A stretch of DNA of 64,000 nucleotides from Allostella vacuolata (GCA_006739055.1 AP019702.1:3621388-3685387); one strand, 5' to 3'. Counted from the first letter of the stretch, positions 50,669 through 62,698 are shown. The notes: generated by a model from the letters alone, not told the origin. Numbers and translations are program-made.

Positions 50669-52198
50669 CCCCGGCGGCTTCGACGTAACATCGTACGCCA
50701 CGCGATTAATCCCCCGCACCTCGTTGATGATCCGGGTCGCGACGCGCGACAGGAACTCGTGGCTGAAGGGGTAGGAGTCCGCGGTCATGCCGTCCGTCGA
50801 GGTGACGGCGCGCAGCGCCAGCGCGTAGTCGTAGGTGCGGCCGTCGCCCATCACGCCCACGGTGCGCACTGGCAGGATGACGGCGAAGGCCTGCCAGATG
50901 GCGTCGTAGAGGCCGGCCTGGCGGATCTCCTCGAGGTAGATGCGGTCGGCCTTGCGCAGCAGCTCCAGCTTCTCGGCCGTCACCTCGCCGGGGCAGCGGA
51001 TGGCCAAGCCCGGGCCGGGGAACGGGTGGCGGCCGACCATGCTCTCGGGCATGCCGAGCTCGCGGCCGAGTGCCCGGACCTCGTCCTTGAAGAGCTCGCG
51101 CAGCGGCTCCACCAGCTTCATCTTCATGCGCGCCGGCAGGCCGCCGACATTGTGGTGCGACTTGATGGTGACGGACGGGCCGCCGGTGAACGACACGCTC
51201 TCGATCACGTCGGGGTAGAGCGTGCCCTGGGCCAGGAAGTCGGCCCCGCCGATCTTCTTCGCCTCCATCTCGAACACGTCGATGAAGAGGCCGCCGATGG
51301 TCTTGCGCTTGACCTCCGGGTCGGTGACGCCGGCCAACCGGCCGAGGAACAGGTCGCCCGCGTCGGAATGGACGAGCGGGATATTGTAGTGGCCGCGGAA
51401 GAGGCTCACCACCTCGTCCGCCTCGCCCGCGCGCAACAGGCCGGTGTCGACGAAGATGCAGGTCAGCTGCTCGCCGATCGCCTCGTGCAGCAGCATGGCC
51501 GCGACCGCGCTGTCGACCCCGCCCGACAGGCCGCAGATGACCCGCTCACGGCCCACCTGGGCGCGGATGCGCTCGATCGCCTGGGCGCGGAAGGCGGCCA
51601 TGGTCCAGTCGCCGCTGCAGCCGGCGACGCCATGGGTGAAGTTGCGCAGCAGCTGCGCGCCGTGCGGGGTGTGCACCACCTCCGGGTGGAACATGGTGCC
51701 GTAGAAGCGGCGCTCGTCGTCGGCGATCACCGCGAAGGGCGCGCCCTCGCTGGTCGCCACCGCCCGGAACCCGGGCGGCAGGCGGATGACGCGGTCGCCA
51801 TGGCTCATCCACACCTGCTCGCGCGCACCCTTGACCCAGGTGTCGGTGAAGAGGGTGCAGTCCTCCTTCACGTCGACGAAGGCGCGGCCGAACTCGCGAT
51901 GGTCGGAGGTCTCCACCTCGCCGCCCAGCTGCGCGCACATCGCCTGCTGGCCGTAGCAGATGCCGAGGATCGGCAGGCCCATGGAGAAGATCTCCTGCGG
52001 GGCGCGCGGCGTCGTCGCCTCCAGCACGGAGGCGGGGCCACCCGACAGGATGATCGCCCTGGGCGCCATCTCGCGGATGCGCTCGAACGGGACGGAGAAG
52101 GGATGGATCTCACAATAGACGCCGCTCTCGCGCACCCGGCGGGCGATCAGCTGCGTCACCTGGGAGCCGAAATCGAGGATGAGGACGCGGTCGGTCAT
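50651..52198 (-). CDS. guaA: GMP synthase (glutamine-hydrolysing)
   Basis: A 515-residue enzyme converting XMP, glutamine and ATP to GMP. The class I amidotransferase domain (about 1-195) has [21 protein letters not shown] (nucleophile Cys) and [12 protein letters not shown] (His/Glu). The ATP pyrophosphatase domain has the P-loop [15 protein letters not shown], and the dimerisation domain ends [11 protein letters not shown]. Length and motifs are standard. The start ATG overlaps the GNAT gene stop (ATGA). It is the last gene of guaB-rsmB-GNAT-guaA. Its 3' end abuts the AT-rich insert, but the reading frame is intact. Confidence 0.98.
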   Translation of the reverse strand: MTDRVLILDFGSQVTQLIARRVRESGVYCEIHPFSVPFERIREMAPRAIILSGGPASVLEATTPRAPQEIFSMGLPILGICYGQQAMCAQLGGEVETSDHREFGRAFVDVKEDCTLFTDTWVKGAREQVWMSHGDRVIRLPPGFRAVATSEGAPFAVIADDERRFYGTMFHPEVVHTPHGAQLLRNFTHGVAGCSGDWTMAAFRAQAIERIRAQVGRERVICGLSGGVDSAVAAMLLHEAIGEQLTCIFVDTGLLRAGEADEVVSLFRGHYNIPLVHSDAGDLFLGRLAGVTDPEVKRKTIGGLFIDVFEMEAKKIGGADFLAQGTLYPDVIESVSFTGGPSVTIKSHHNVGGLPARMKMKLVEPLRELFKDEVRALGRELGMPESMVGRHPFPGPGLAIRCPGEVTAEKLELLRKADRIYLEEIRQAGLYDAIWQAFAVILPVRTVGVMGDGRTYDYALALRAVTSTDGMTADSYPFSHEFLSRVATRIINEVRGINRVAYDVTSKPPGTIEWE

Positions 52199-52734
52199 GG
52201 CGCAGCTCCGGCTAGGGCGGCGGACAGTCGGGGCAGGTCCGGCCAGTGATAGGCGATCTCGTCGATCTCGCGCCCGCCGACGCGCAGCCGGCGGACATCG
52301 CCCGCCACGCCGCCGAGGCGCTCATAGAAGGCGCGGGCCGGGGCATTCTCCACCAGCACGCGGATGACGAGGCGGGAATGGTCCGGGGCCAGGTCCCGGC
52401 ACAGCAGGCCCAGCAGCAGCCGGCCGACGCCGCGGCGCTGGTGGTCCCGCAGGACATAGAGGGTGAAGACCTCCGCCTCGCCCTCGCCGTCCCCGGGGCC
52501 GGCATGGACGAAGCCGACGACCGGCGCGCGGCCGGCCGCATCATCCTCCGCCACCAGGGTCCGATGGCCCTTGCGGGCGATCGAATCGCCCCAGCCGGCG
52601 GCGATGCGGATGTCGTTGAGGTTGTCGAGATAGGCGGCCGGGAAGATGCCGGCATAGGCCGACTGCCAGGTCGCCACCTGCACCCGGGCGATCGCCGCCG
52701 CATCGTCCGGCACCGCCGGGCGAACGGCGACCAT
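52195..52734 (-). CDS. GNAT family N-acetyltransferase
   Basis: A 179-residue acetyltransferase: [52 protein letters not shown] (the acetyl-CoA Q/R-x-x-G-x-G/A loop) and [17 protein letters not shown]. The N-terminal [10 protein letters not shown] is shared with RimI/YhbS-like members acting on small amines or proteins. It is inserted between rsmB and guaA with overlaps of 1 bp and 4 bp, so it is translated from the same message. Its substrate is unknown. Confidence 0.93.
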   Translation of the reverse strand: MVAVRPAVPDDAAAIARVQVATWQSAYAGIFPAAYLDNLNDIRIAAGWGDSIARKGHRTLVAEDDAAGRAPVVGFVHAGPGDGEGEAEVFTLYVLRDHQRRGVGRLLLGLLCRDLAPDHSRLVIRVLVENAPARAFYERLGGVAGDVRRLRVGGREIDEIAYHWPDLPRLSAALAGAAP

Positions 52735-54059
52735 CACGCGGCGCGCTCCAGCAGTGCCGCGAAGAACCCGTCGGTGCCGTGCCGGGCCGGGCTGAGGCGC
52801 AGGGCCGGGCCCGGGAACGCCTCCAGCCCCGTGGCCGGGTTGGGCTGGCCCGCGGGCCAGGCGTCGGCCACCGGCACCGCGCGGAAGTCGGCATGGGCGG
52901 CGAGGAAGCGCTCCACCTGCGCCTCGTTCTCCTCGGCCAGGATCGAGCAGGTGGCATAGACGAGCCGCCCGCCCGGCTTCACCAGGCGCGCGCAGCTGTC
53001 GAGGATGCGGCCCTGCAGGTCGACCAGCTCGGCCAGGTCCTGCTCGGTCAGCCGCCAGCGGCCGTCGGGGTTGCGCCGCCAGGTGCCGGTGCCGGTGCAG
53101 GGCGCATCGGCCAGCACCCGGTCGAAGGCGCCGGCATGGCGCTTGACCCACTTGTCGCGCTCGCTCTCGATATGGCGGCGCTCGACATTGTGCACGCCCG
53201 CCCGGCGCAGGCGGACCGTCGCCCCCTCCAGCCGCTTGGCCGAGGTGTCGCAGGCGATGATCTGGCCCTTGTTCTCCATCCCGGCCGCGATCGCCAGGGT
53301 CTTGCCGCCGGCGCCGGCGCAGAAATCGACCACCCGCATGCCGGCCCTGGCGCCCAGCAGCATGGCGACCAGCTGCGAGCCCTCGTCCTGCACCTCGACC
53401 AGGCCGCTCTTCCAGGCGTCCACCGTCTGCAGGGCGACCCGCTTGTCGAGCCTAAGGCCCCAGGGCGACCACTCGGTCGGCACCGCGCGGATCTGGTCGC
53501 GGGCCAGCGAGGCAATCGCCTGCTCGCGGGTGCCGGCCAGCGCGTTGACGCGCAGGTCGAGCGGCGCCGGCACGTCGAGCGCCGCCATCTCGCGGCCGAC
53601 CGCGTCGCCGAACACCGCCACCAGGTGCGGGTGCAGCCATTCCGGATAATTCGTCTCGACCCAGACCGGCTGGTCGGGGTGGGCGATCGGCTTGCCGGCC
53701 AGCGCCTCGACGATGCCCTGCTCGTCGGGGTTCAGGCGGCGCGGATGGTAGGGGCCGTCGTCGAACAGGTGGGCGATCTCGCCCGCCGCCGCCTTGCGCT
53801 CCAGCAGCAGCAGCCCGACCATGCGGGCGCGCGCCGTGGTGCCGACCCGGCCCCAGCCCTGGCGCTCGATCCACCAGTCGACCTGGCCGCGGCGGCGCAG
53901 ATAGGCATAGACCGTCTCGGCGATGGCGCCGCGGTCCTTGGAGCCGATGAAGCGGCGGGCGCGGAAATGCTCGGCCAGCAGGGCGTCGGTCGGGATGCGC
54001 GACCCTTCGATGCGGTCGACGAGCTCGATCGCGGAGGCGATTCTGGCAGCGGGGGTCAA
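52734..54059 (-). CDS. rsmB: RsmB/NOP family RNA cytosine-C5 methyltransferase
   Basis: A 441-residue SAM-dependent RNA m5C methyltransferase. The N-terminal NusB-like part (TPAARIASAIELVDRIEG) is followed by the methyltransferase domain with the SAM motif VDFCAGAGGKTLAIA, DAPCTGTGTWRRNPDGRW (motif IV Cys) and YATCSILAEENEAQVERFL (motif VI nucleophile Cys). Both catalytic cysteines are present. RsmB modifies C967 of 16S rRNA; paralogues with other targets exist, so the name is by family. It lies between guaB and the GNAT gene. Confidence 0.93.
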   Translation of the reverse strand: MTPAARIASAIELVDRIEGSRIPTDALLAEHFRARRFIGSKDRGAIAETVYAYLRRRGQVDWWIERQGWGRVGTTARARMVGLLLLERKAAAGEIAHLFDDGPYHPRRLNPDEQGIVEALAGKPIAHPDQPVWVETNYPEWLHPHLVAVFGDAVGREMAALDVPAPLDLRVNALAGTREQAIASLARDQIRAVPTEWSPWGLRLDKRVALQTVDAWKSGLVEVQDEGSQLVAMLLGARAGMRVVDFCAGAGGKTLAIAAGMENKGQIIACDTSAKRLEGATVRLRRAGVHNVERRHIESERDKWVKRHAGAFDRVLADAPCTGTGTWRRNPDGRWRLTEQDLAELVDLQGRILDSCARLVKPGGRLVYATCSILAEENEAQVERFLAAHADFRAVPVADAWPAGQPNPATGLEAFPGPALRLSPARHGTDGFFAALLERAA

Positions 54060-54071
54060 GCCGTCTCCGTC

Positions 54072-56631
<2,560 letters not shown>

Positions 56632-56635
<4 letters not shown>

Positions 56636-57669
56636 AGGCCGCCCGCCCGGCCGCGCCGGCCGTTGCGCGCCATCAGCCCGTAGAGGATGCCCTCGCGCAC
56701 GCCGCGGTCGGCGACGCGCAGGCGCGGGCACGGCCAGCGGCCGGTGATCGCCGACAGGATGGCGCACCCGGCCAGGACCAGGTCGGCGCGCTCCGGCCCG
56801 ATGCAGGGGTGGGCCGCTCGACCGGCATAATCCATGGCAAGCAATCGCTCCGATGCGGCATCGACGGAAGCTCGGTCGAGGACGATGCCGTCGACCATCG
56901 AACGGTTGTAGCGCGGCAGCTCCAGGTGGACGCCGGCCAGGGTGGTGACGGTGCCGGAGCTGCCCAGCATCTGCATGCGCCCCGGCTGCCGCGAATCGGA
57001 CCCGATCCAGCCGGAGATGTCGTGCTCCTCGTCGAACAGCGCAAGGGCGGCGGCCGCCTCGTCGCGCATCGCGACATAGAGTTCGCGCGACACCTCGCGC
57101 CCGCCATAGCGGTCGGCCAGCGTCACCACCCCCATCGGCAGCGAGGCATAGCCCAGCATGTCCGGCTCGCGCTGGTCGAGGCCGACCCACAAGAGCTCGG
57201 TCGAGCCGCCGCCGATGTCGAACAGGAGCGCGCGGGCGGCGTTGGGGTCGAGCAGCGGGCCGCAGCCGGCCAGCACCAGGCGCGCCTCCTCGGATGCCGG
57301 GATGGTCTCGATCTCCAGCCCCGTCTCGCGCCGCGCCCGCTCCAGGAACTCCGCGCAGTTGCTGGCCTGGCGGCAGGCCTCGGTCGCGACCGCGCGCAGA
57401 TGATCGACGCGCCGGGCCCGAACCTTCTGGGCGCAGACGGCCAGGGCGGCGATCGTGCGGTCCATCGCCGCCTCGGACAGGGCGCCCGTGCGCGCCAACC
57501 CCTCGCCCAGGCGGACGATACGGGAAAACGCGTCCAGGACCCGGAAACCACCGGAGGCAGGCCGCGCGATCAGGAGCCGGCAGTTGTTGGTGCCGAGATC
57601 GAGCGCGGCATAGACCACCGAGTGGGCGGGCGGGTGCGCGATGGGAAACGATGCGGTTGACACGGTCAC
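56632..57669 (-). CDS. Ppx/GppA family exopolyphosphatase / guanosine pentaphosphatase
   Basis: A 345-residue ASKHA-fold phosphatase: VYAALDLGTNNCRLLIARP (phosphate-1), VATEACRQASNC, ASEEARLVLAGCGPLL, LLFDIGGGSTELLWV (phosphate-2) and MLGSSGTVTTLAGVHLEL. It is the short form without the C-terminal HD domain of E. coli Ppx, as usual in Alphaproteobacteria. It hydrolyses polyphosphate or pppGpp. The start is uncertain: GTG at 57669 or 57663 gives the expected 15-20 residues before the first strand, while ATG 57741 adds residues without coding character. It overlaps rlmE by 4 bp. Confidence 0.9.
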
Positions 57670-57823
57670 GAGCGGCCACGATATCCGACCACGCCCGTTC
57701 CAGGAAGCCCGGGCGGGAAACTCTTCCCAGGCGAAATCCATTGTGCTAGAAGCCGCGCCCACGCTGACGAGGGCGCCCACGGCCGACCAGGCAGGGGGCA
57801 GCGACGCGGCGTCGATCCGGTCT

Positions 57824-57897
57824 TGGGGGATCGTCTAACGGTAGGACAGCGGACTCTGACTCCGCCAGTCTAGGTTCGAATCCTAGTCCCCCAGCCA
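57824..57897 (+). tRNA. tRNA-Gln (anticodon CTG)
   Basis: A complete cloverleaf: acceptor stem TGGGGGA/TCCCCCA, D-arm with CTAACGGTAGGAC, anticodon stem GCGGA/TCCGC with loop CTCTGAC (anticodon CTG, reading CAG codons), T-arm TAGGTTCGAATCCTA, discriminator G and an encoded CCA. It lies between the divergent ppx/gppA gene and a racemase-family gene. No integrated element follows it. Confidence 0.97.
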
Positions 57898-57931
57898 GCC
57901 TCGCCTCCGCCACCCGCGCCGGAGCGCCACC

Positions 57932-58636
57932 ATGACCCAGCACATCGGCATCGTCGCCTGCTCGGCCGAGGGGGCCGCGCTCTGCTATCGCACCATCTGC
58001 GCCGAGGGTGCCGCCCTGCTCGGCCCGCACGCCCATCCCGAGGTCTCGATGCACACGCCCTCGCTGTCGGCCTATGTCGACTGCCTGGAGCGCGACGACT
58101 GGGACGGGGTCGGGGAACTGATGCTCGCCTCGGCCGAAAAGCTGGCCGCGGTCGGCGCCGACTTCCTGATCTGCCCCGACAACACCATCCACCAGGCCCT
58201 GCCCCGGATCGCCGCGCGGTCGCCGCGGCCATGGCTGCACATCGCCGAGGAGGTCGCGGCCGCGGCCGACCGGCGCGGCTTCCGCCGTCTCGGCCTGACC
58301 GGCACGCGCTGGCTGGTCGACAGCGCCGTCTATCCCGAAAGGCTCGAAGCGCGCGGCCTCGCGTGCGTCCGGCCGGACCCGGCCGAACGGGACCGGATCA
58401 ACGCCATCATCATGGATGAGCTGGTCTACGGCACCTTCCGGCCGGAGTCGGTCGCGGCCTTCCAGCAGGTCGTCGGCCGGATGCGGGATGCCGGCTGCGA
58501 CGCGGTCATCCTCGGCTGCACCGAGATCCCGCTCATCCTCGACGACGCCAACTCGCCCCTGCCGACGCTCGATTCGACCCGCCTCCTGGCGCGGGCCGCC
58601 CTGCGGCGCGCGGTCGGCGGAACGGCCGCGGCATAG
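57932..58636 (+). CDS. aspartate/glutamate racemase family protein
   Basis: A 234-residue protein with the two-domain racemase fold: HIGIVACSAEGAALCYRTI at the N-terminus, ADFLICPDNTIHQAL after the first half, and DAVILGCTEIPLIL in the second. Two-base racemases have Cys in both PCNTxH and GCTE. Here the first is Pro-Asp-Asn-Thr, so the first catalytic Cys is replaced by Asp, while the second is kept. One-base activity, another substrate or a different reaction is therefore likely. It starts 35 bp after tRNA-Gln. Confidence 0.87.
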   Translation: MTQHIGIVACSAEGAALCYRTICAEGAALLGPHAHPEVSMHTPSLSAYVDCLERDDWDGVGELMLASAEKLAAVGADFLICPDNTIHQALPRIAARSPRPWLHIAEEVAAAADRRGFRRLGLTGTRWLVDSAVYPERLEARGLACVRPDPAERDRINAIIMDELVYGTFRPESVAAFQQVVGRMRDAGCDAVILGCTEIPLILDDANSPLPTLDSTRLLARAALRRAVGGTAAA

Positions 58637-58661
58637 CCGGGCGCTCGCTTGCCCGGGGCCC

Positions 58662-58677
58662 ATCTTGATATCGAGAT
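58662..58677. promoter_or_regulatory. MarR-type operator
   Basis: ATCTTGATATCGAGAT is a 16-bp near-perfect palindrome (one mismatched pair) 106 bp upstream of the DUF1772 gene. A degenerate relative, GTCTTGATGCCGAGATAC, occurs at 59401-59418 at the head of the MarR remnant. Such CTTGATATCAAG dyads are typical of MarR-family regulators. Confidence 0.6.
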
Positions 58678-58782
58678 ATCCACCTTGGGACGGAGCGCGG
58701 GCATGGCATCGCCGGTCTTCAGCCCCTTCCCGGTGACGCGACCGACATGGGCCGACGCCACGGCCGCTTCCCGGATCCGGCC

Positions 58783-59265
58783 ATGATGGACGGCGCTGTC
58801 CGACTCGCGCTCTGGGCCGGCGCCCTCGGGTCCGGTCTGCTCGCCGGCGTGTTCTTCGCCTTTTCGGCCTTCGTCATGGCCGCTCTGGCGAAGCTGCCGC
58901 CGGCCCAGGGCATCGCCGCCATGCAGTCGATCAACCGGGTGATCCTGGGATCGTCCTTCATGGCCCTGTTCTTCGGCACCCCGATCGCCGCCGCCGGCCT
59001 GCTCGTCGCGGCGGCGGCGGGGTGGTCGCCGGCCGCGCCATGGACCACGGCCGCGGCGGCGCTGGCGATGATCATCGGCATGCTCGGGTGCACGATCGCC
59101 TTCAACGTGCCGCTCAACCGCCGGCTCGACGCGGCAGCACCGGCGGAAGGCGCGGCGCTATGGGCCCGCTACCTGCGGCAGTGGACCCGCTGGAACCACC
59201 TGCGCACGGTGGCGTCGCTGGCGGCGTGCGGGCTCTTCATCCGCGCCATCGCCCTGCAACCCTAG
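58783..59265 (+). CDS. DUF1772 membrane protein
   Basis: A 160-residue protein with four membrane helices and the DUF1772 signature: LLAGVFFAFSAFVMAALAKLPPAQGIAAMQSINR, FMALFFGTPIAAAG, and the C-terminal RYLRQWTRWNHLRTVASLAAC with conserved W-x-x-x-N-H. Related to anthrone-oxygenase-like proteins; bacterial function unknown. The start may be 58783 or 58786 (MM), or 58747 upstream. A MarR-type palindrome lies upstream and a MarR gene remnant lies convergent just downstream. Confidence 0.88.
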   Translation: MMDGAVRLALWAGALGSGLLAGVFFAFSAFVMAALAKLPPAQGIAAMQSINRVILGSSFMALFFGTPIAAAGLLVAAAAGWSPAAPWTTAAAALAMIIGMLGCTIAFNVPLNRRLDAAAPAEGAALWARYLRQWTRWNHLRTVASLAACGLFIRAIALQP

Positions 59266-59417
59266 CGCCCCGCCAGCCGCCGCCTCAGCATCCGGCGCTC
59301 GTCCGGGGCCAGGCCCGACAGGAAGGGCCGGCCCGACCGGCGCAGCGCCGCCAGTACCGCGAACTCGCCCCGCTGCAGGCCGAAGCCATCCCTCCCATTT
59401 GTCTTGATGCCGAGATA
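59262..59417 (-). pseudogene. MarR-family regulator remnant
   Basis: On the minus strand 51 codons read GFGLQRGEFAVLAALRRSG and end ERRMLRRRLAGR-stop. The first is the start of the MarR winged-helix core (the LQRGEFDVLAALRRSG segment), and the last resembles the usual end of the same proteins. The recognition helix, wing and the N-terminal dimer helix are missing, and there is no in-frame start codon. An internal deletion plus loss of the 5' end is the simplest reading. It overlaps the DUF1772 gene end by 4 bp. Confidence 0.6.
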
Positions 59418-59440
59418 CAGGGGGCCGACAATCGCCGGGC

Positions 59441-60604
59441 ATGAGGATCGAGGGTATCCCATCGGGCGGGCGGCGCCACGACGTCGACAGCCTGCGCGCC
59501 CTGGCGGTGCTGCTGCTGATCCCGTTCCACACCGCCCGCCTGTTCGACGGCCAGTCCTGGCATATGAAGGATGCGGGCGCCCCCTTCCCGGCCGCCGAGA
59601 CATTGTTGCGCGCGATCGGCCTGTGGCAGATGCCGCTGCTGTTCCTGCTGGCCGGCATGGCCGCGGCCTGGGCGCTGGAGCGGCGCGATGCCGGGCGGTT
59701 CCTGCGCGAGCGGGCGGCGCGCCTGCTGCTGCCGCTCGCCTTCGGCATGGCCGTGCTGGTGCCGCCGCAGGTATGGGTGGAGCGGGTGACGCCGGCGGCG
59801 CCGCTGCGCCAGAGCCCGATCGACTTCGCCGGCGGCTATCTGGAGTTCCTGCCGCGGGTGGCCCGGTGCTGCTACCCGGACGGCAACCTGTCCTGGCACC
59901 ATCTCTGGTTCCTGCCCTACCTCTTCGCCTATGCCCTGGCGATCGCGGCATTCGCCCGCGGCGCCGCGCTGCCGGGACTGGCCCGCTGGACGGCCGCCGC
60001 CCCCTGGCGCCTGCTGCTGCCGGGAGCCGCCCTGGTCGCGATCGAGCTGGCATTGCGGCCCCGCTTCCCCAGCTCCCACGACCTCGTCGGGGACTGGGCG
60101 AACCATGCCCACTACGTGTTCCTGGTGCTGTTCGGCTGGTGGCTCGCCCGCCACCCGTCGCTCGAGCGTGCGGTCCTGGACGGCCGCCATGGCTTCGCCG
60201 TGGCGGCCGCGGCCGGGCTGCTGCTCTGGTTCGCGACGTTGCCGCCGGCGCTGGGCGGCCTCGGCTGGCTCGACCCGTCCCGGCCGGCGCGGCTCGCCCT
60301 GCGCGCGGCCACGGAATGGCTGGTGCTCCTGGCCATGCTGGGCCAGGCGCGGCGCTGGCTTGACTGGCCGATCCCGGGCCTGGCCGCCTTCGCGCCGCTG
60401 TCCCTCGCCTTCTACATGCTGCACCAGACGGTCATCGTCGTCCTGGGCTGGGCGCTGTTCGGCTGGACGGGTGCGCCCCTGGCGAAGGCGCTGGCGGTCG
60501 GCGCCCTGTCCCTGCTGCTCAGCCTCGCCGGTGCGGCCCTCGTCGCCCGCAGCGGCTGGCTGCGGCCCCTGTTCGGGATGGCGCCGGCCGGCGGCCGGAC
60601 CTGA
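59441..60604 (+). CDS. acyltransferase 3 family membrane protein
   Basis: A 387-residue membrane protein with about ten helices. The N-terminal RRHDVDSLRALAVLLLIPFHTARLF has the acyltransferase-3 start (the catalytic His in FHTAR). LWQMPLLFLLAGMAAAWAL and NLSWHHLWFLPYLFAYAL follow. The OpgC/acyltransferase-3 family acylates exported sugars, peptidoglycan, or glucans. The HLWFLPYLF motif is typical of the glucan-biosynthesis-C-like subgroup. It is alone on the plus strand; the acceptor is unknown. ATG at 59441 has no strong ribosome site. Confidence 0.9.
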   Translation: MRIEGIPSGGRRHDVDSLRALAVLLLIPFHTARLFDGQSWHMKDAGAPFPAAETLLRAIGLWQMPLLFLLAGMAAAWALERRDAGRFLRERAARLLLPLAFGMAVLVPPQVWVERVTPAAPLRQSPIDFAGGYLEFLPRVARCCYPDGNLSWHHLWFLPYLFAYALAIAAFARGAALPGLARWTAAAPWRLLLPGAALVAIELALRPRFPSSHDLVGDWANHAHYVFLVLFGWWLARHPSLERAVLDGRHGFAVAAAAGLLLWFATLPPALGGLGWLDPSRPARLALRAATEWLVLLAMLGQARRWLDWPIPGLAAFAPLSLAFYMLHQTVIVVLGWALFGWTGAPLAKALAVGALSLLLSLAGAALVARSGWLRPLFGMAPAGGRT

Positions 60605-60608
60605 GCCC

Positions 60609-61919
60609 CTACCGGGCCGTCATCGGGTCCAGGAAGAACCGGTCCCCGCCGGCCTGGCCGCCCTTCAGCACCACCTCGACCCCGTCGAGCGCGTCGTCGG
60701 ACAAGAGCCGGCAGACATGCCCGGCCTGCCCGCCGGTGGAGGCGGCGATCTCCAGGGCATAGGCGCCGGACGCCCGCATCGCGTGGCTGGAGCTGTCGCC
60801 GCCGGCGAAGATGACGCGGCGGACCCCGGCGTCCGCGACTGCCCGGCGGAACAGCGCGGCCAGCGCCCCGCCCACGGCCGGCGCCCGGTCGGTCTCGAAC
60901 GCCTCGGTCGCCGCCCCGCGGGCGGTGAAGACGGCGGCCGACCGGCCGGCGTCGAGCGCGGCCGCCACCTGCGGCGCCACCGCGGCCACCGCGCCCGCCG
61001 CCTCGTCCGCGGTCGCCAGCGCCTCGACCGGCAGGCGGATCATGGCCCAGCCCGCCGCCTCGGCCACGGCGAGCTGGGCCGCGGTCTGGGCGGCGCAGCT
61101 GCCGGACAGCACGAGCCCCGGCCCGCCCGGGGCTGCCGGCGCGAGATGCGGCTGCCGGCCGCGCCCGGCCGCAACAGCCGCGCCCAGACCCTGCGGCAGC
61201 CCCTGGGCCGCCAGGCAGAACACCTCGCGCCCGGCGGCAAGGCGCCAGATGGCGGTGCCGACCCGTTCCAGCTGGGCGTTGTCGACGGTATCGAGCACCA
61301 CCGGCACCCCGCCCGCGCCCCGTTCGGCGATCAGCCCGGCCAGTTCGTCGACCGCGGCCCCCAGCTCCGGCAGCATGATCGCCGCCGTCTCCGCCACGCC
61401 CAGCTTCGCCAGGTGGCGGCGCAGGTCGGCCTCGTCCATCGGCGTCGAGGGATGGTCGACCAGGGCCGGGTTGCGGTCGAGCCGCAGCACCTGGCCGCGA
61501 TGGCGCGAGAAATGGTTGGCGAACGCGGTGTAGCGGCCGAAGTCGGGCGTCGCCGGCAGGACCGGCAGCAGCGCATCCGGCCAGACCCGCCGCGCCGCCG
61601 CGATGGCGACCGCGAAGTTGCCGACCCCGGGCGCGGAATCGAAGGTCGAGCAGATCTTGTACTGGTTGAGCCGGGTGCCGAGCTGGCCGAACAGGGCGAA
61701 GGCGCGGTCGAGCAGTTCGCGCATCTCGGCCGGCGGGCGCGAGCGGGCGACGCCGGCGATGCCGACCACGTCCAGCCCCGGCGCCTCCGCCCGGACCCGC
61801 TCCGGGTCGGCCGGCTCGAAATAGAGGCGGCAGCGCAGGCCGTGGCGGTTGAACTGCGCCAGGTTCTCGGCGGCGCCGGTGAAGTCGTCGCCGTAGAAGC
61901 AGATCGCCGGTCCGCCCAT
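60609..61919 (-). CDS. four-carbon acid sugar kinase family (DUF1537) kinase
   Basis: A 436-residue ATP-dependent kinase of the OtnK/DUF1537 family, which phosphorylates sugar-acid derivatives such as 3-oxo-tetronates or 3-oxo-isoapionate. The N-terminal substrate domain has CFYGDDFTGAAENLAQF and KICSTFDSAPGVGNF; the nucleotide domain has LVLSGSCAAQTAAQL, IFAGGDSSSHAMRA and the late KGGQAGGDRFFLDP. Its start overlaps the stop of the GntR gene by 1 bp (TGATG). Facing it is an SDR plus RuBisCO-like gene pair, which points to the isoapionate-type kinase OiaK rather than OtnK. Confidence 0.92.
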   Translation of the reverse strand: MGGPAICFYGDDFTGAAENLAQFNRHGLRCRLYFEPADPERVRAEAPGLDVVGIAGVARSRPPAEMRELLDRAFALFGQLGTRLNQYKICSTFDSAPGVGNFAVAIAAARRVWPDALLPVLPATPDFGRYTAFANHFSRHRGQVLRLDRNPALVDHPSTPMDEADLRRHLAKLGVAETAAIMLPELGAAVDELAGLIAERGAGGVPVVLDTVDNAQLERVGTAIWRLAAGREVFCLAAQGLPQGLGAAVAAGRGRQPHLAPAAPGGPGLVLSGSCAAQTAAQLAVAEAAGWAMIRLPVEALATADEAAGAVAAVAPQVAAALDAGRSAAVFTARGAATEAFETDRAPAVGGALAALFRRAVADAGVRRVIFAGGDSSSHAMRASGAYALEIAASTGGQAGHVCRLLSDDALDGVEVVLKGGQAGGDRFFLDPMTAR

Positions 61920-62698
61920 CACCGCTCCCCGTCCCTTCCCTGGCGCTCGACCTCTTCCAGCATCTCGCGGAAATACTCCATATTCTCTTCCACGCCGTGG
62001 GCTTCCCGGGCGCCGCCGCTGTTGCGCGTCTCGATCATCGTATACATGACCTCGTGCAGCCGGACGGTGCCCTTCAGCCCGCCGGCCGCGTGCGAGCGCC
62101 GCAGCCACACCGACACCATGTTGAGGACGAAGTTGGCGAGCGTCGCCACCAGTTCGTTCTTGGACGCGCGGTAGATGGCGCGGTGGAAGTCGAGGTCGGC
62201 CTCGAGCGCGGCATCGAAATCGGGCGGGTCGACCGCCAGCACGGCGCGCAGCCGCTCGATGCAGGCGCGCATCTCGGCCAGGTCCTCGGGCGTGCGGCGC
62301 TGGGCGGCGAGCTCGGCGCAGCTGCGCTCGAAGATGGTCCTGACCTCCATCAGCTTCTGCGGCGTCGTGTCCCGCAGATGGACCTCGAACAGCAGCAGCT
62401 GGGCCAGCGACGACTGGGCGCTGCCCGTCGCGACGAAGGTGCCGTGGCCGTGGCGCACCTCCAGCACGCCGGCCGCGGCCAGCACCTTGACCGCCTCGCG
62501 GACCGGGGTGCGGCTGACGCCGAGCGCGCGGGCCAGGTCGATCTCGGTCGGAAGCTGGCTGCCGGCCTTCAGGGAACCGTCGGCGATCCGGTCCTTGATA
62601 TGGTCGAGCACCACCTCGACCCGGGTCAGCGGTTTCGGTCCGGGCCCATTCGCCGCACGCGCCGGGATGGGGGTTCGGGGGCTGGGGATCGCTTCCAC
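61919..62698 (-). CDS. GntR-family regulator with FCD domain
   Basis: A 259-residue FadR-type regulator. The winged helix is RVEVVLDHIKDRIADGSLKAGSQLPTEIDLARALGVSRTPVREAVKVLAAAGVLEVRHGHGTFVA. The FCD domain has LMEVRTIFERSCAELAA, FDAALEADLDFHRAIYRASKNELV and a C-terminal LHEVMYTMIETRN supplying the metal/effector His residues. The GTG at 62698 behind GAGAGGAT is preferred to a GTG at 62740. It is the first gene of a two-gene unit with the kinase and probably controls both divergent arms. Confidence 0.92.
   Translation of the reverse strand: MEAIPSPRTPIPARAANGPGPKPLTRVEVVLDHIKDRIADGSLKAGSQLPTEIDLARALGVSRTPVREAVKVLAAAGVLEVRHGHGTFVATGSAQSSLAQLLLFEVHLRDTTPQKLMEVRTIFERSCAELAAQRRTPEDLAEMRACIERLRAVLAVDPPDFDAALEADLDFHRAIYRASKNELVATLANFVLNMVSVWLRRSHAAGGLKGTVRLHEVMYTMIETRNSGGAREAHGVEENMEYFREMLEEVERQGRDGER

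Noticed and set aside
57824-57897. tRNA-Gln as an integration site
   Set aside because: No second copy of the tRNA 3' end, integrase or composition change is seen on either side.
59931-62174. A 747-codon frame running through the acyltransferase and kinase genes
   Set aside because: It is an off-frame reading of the acyltransferase gene and antisense to the kinase; residues are Arg/Ser/Pro-rich.
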